From Myxococcota bacterium (GTDB lineage: Bacteria > Myxococcota_C > UBA6777): a DNA stretch of 5,199 nt. Below the pieces are notes generated by a model. That model did no database searches. It was not told where the DNA came from and saw only the letters and a program-made list of their open reading frames with translations. Every line of letters begins with the position of its first letter. Positions within the stretch are counted from its first letter, which is position 1. The position numbers and the translations under genes were made by a program. Location: NCBI GenBank assembly GCA_023150835.1, contig JAKLKB010000227.1, positions 1 through 5,199 of the forward strand, read 5' to 3'. Of the stretch, positions 4,948-5,199 are shown one piece after another.

Positions 4948-5199
4948 TCATCGCTGTCTGTTTTGAACGAACCCCCGCAAGGGGAGGAGGTATCTTTGGG
5001 TCGCGGCTTGACGAGGGTAGGCGAGATCGAGGTGGGAGGCTTGGACTTGGAGGACGCCGAGGATGTCGTGCCACTGCCGTTCAGAGACACCACCACCCAT
5101 TTGGAACCAACGGAGCTTGTGCAGGATGGTATCTTCGGGACTTGCGAGGTAGAGGGCGGTGGAGGTGGTTTCATCGAGGGGGACACGCTGACGGCGTTT
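4948..5199 (-). CDS. Probable nucleotidyltransferase-like (AbiEii-type) hypothetical protein, C-terminal part
   Basis: On the minus strand the frame is open from the right edge to a TGA at 4948-4950, giving 83 residues with no start in the window. The segment LYLASPEDTILHKLRWFQMG, then GGVSERQWHDILGVLQVQ and LDLAY (residues 16-61) matches a motif I know from small bacterial hypothetical proteins usually grouped with AbiEii-like nucleotidyltransferases. In those relatives a helical segment resembling LRRWAAELGVTDLLERAL follows LDLAY. Here the tail instead reads PRQAATQRYLLPLRGFVQNRQR and stops, so the C-terminus may be truncated or replaced near the palindromic repeats. It points toward the kinase gene (convergent). 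The family name rests on memory of the motif; catalytic residues would lie outside the window. Confidence 0.65.
   Translation of the reverse strand, partial: KRRQRVPLDETTSTALYLASPEDTILHKLRWFQMGGGVSERQWHDILGVLQVQASHLDLAYPRQAATQRYLLPLRGFVQNRQR

Noticed and set aside
4869-5186. 105-residue minus-strand frame at the right edge
   Set aside because: It is a Ser/Thr/Pro-rich shadow. The neighbouring frame carries the recognisable SPEDTILHKLRW motif.
1-5199. CRISPR array, tRNA or rRNA
   Set aside because: No regularly spaced repeats of the right size and no cloverleaf or rRNA-like sequence were seen on either strand.

Overview
The window shows two copies of a hypervariable C-terminal domain of the type targeted by diversity-generating retroelements (DGRs). 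One is in an intact gene end at the left edge. The other is in a serine/threonine kinase fusion that a frameshift has cut off from its own variable end. DNA of this kind (kinase-sulfatase-modifying-factor fusions, DGR-type variable ends, Rpn-like genes, MITEs and palindromic REP-like units) suggests a large-genome environmental bacterium, possibly a filamentous or multicellular lineage. Nothing here fixes the taxon. By eye the DNA is moderately GC-rich and strongly G-biased on the coding strand. No reverse transcriptase, template repeat (TR) or avd-like gene is visible in the window, so the retroelement would have to act in trans from elsewhere.

Layout. 1-456 (+) is the 3' end of a formylglycine-generating-enzyme (FGE)/C-type-lectin-fold protein. 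457-1009 holds no convincing gene, but its first ~400 bp recur downstream. 1010-1948 (-) is an Rpn-like nuclease/transposase-family gene with a tandemly repeated charged tail. 2035-2148 is a small MITE-like element with 18-bp terminal inverted repeats and a 6-bp flanking duplication. 2385-4055 (+) encodes an N-terminal short helical domain, a complete Ser/Thr kinase domain, a Pro-rich linker and the first part of an FGE domain. It then shifts frame. The rest of the FGE domain, including the variable end, continues in another frame to 4270. 4271-4684 repeats the block that follows the first gene. 4848-4922 is a pair of palindromic units. 4948-5199 (-) is the C-terminal end of a probable nucleotidyltransferase-like (AbiEii-type) hypothetical protein running off the right edge.

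Key evidence. Positions 1-853 and 3840-4684 are a direct repeat. It is identical for the first 142 bp, for 130 bp just before the variable window and for 86 bp just after it. Inside the 102-bp window (325-426 against 4139-4240) there are 22 substitutions. Twenty-one fall at codon positions 1 or 2, 15 have an A in one copy, and they change 16 of 34 residues around an unchanged scaffold. This is the signature of adenine-directed DGR mutagenesis of AAY-type codons. The presumed job of the intact fusion is a cytoplasmic sensor: a diversified ligand-binding module controls a kinase. That role is inferred.
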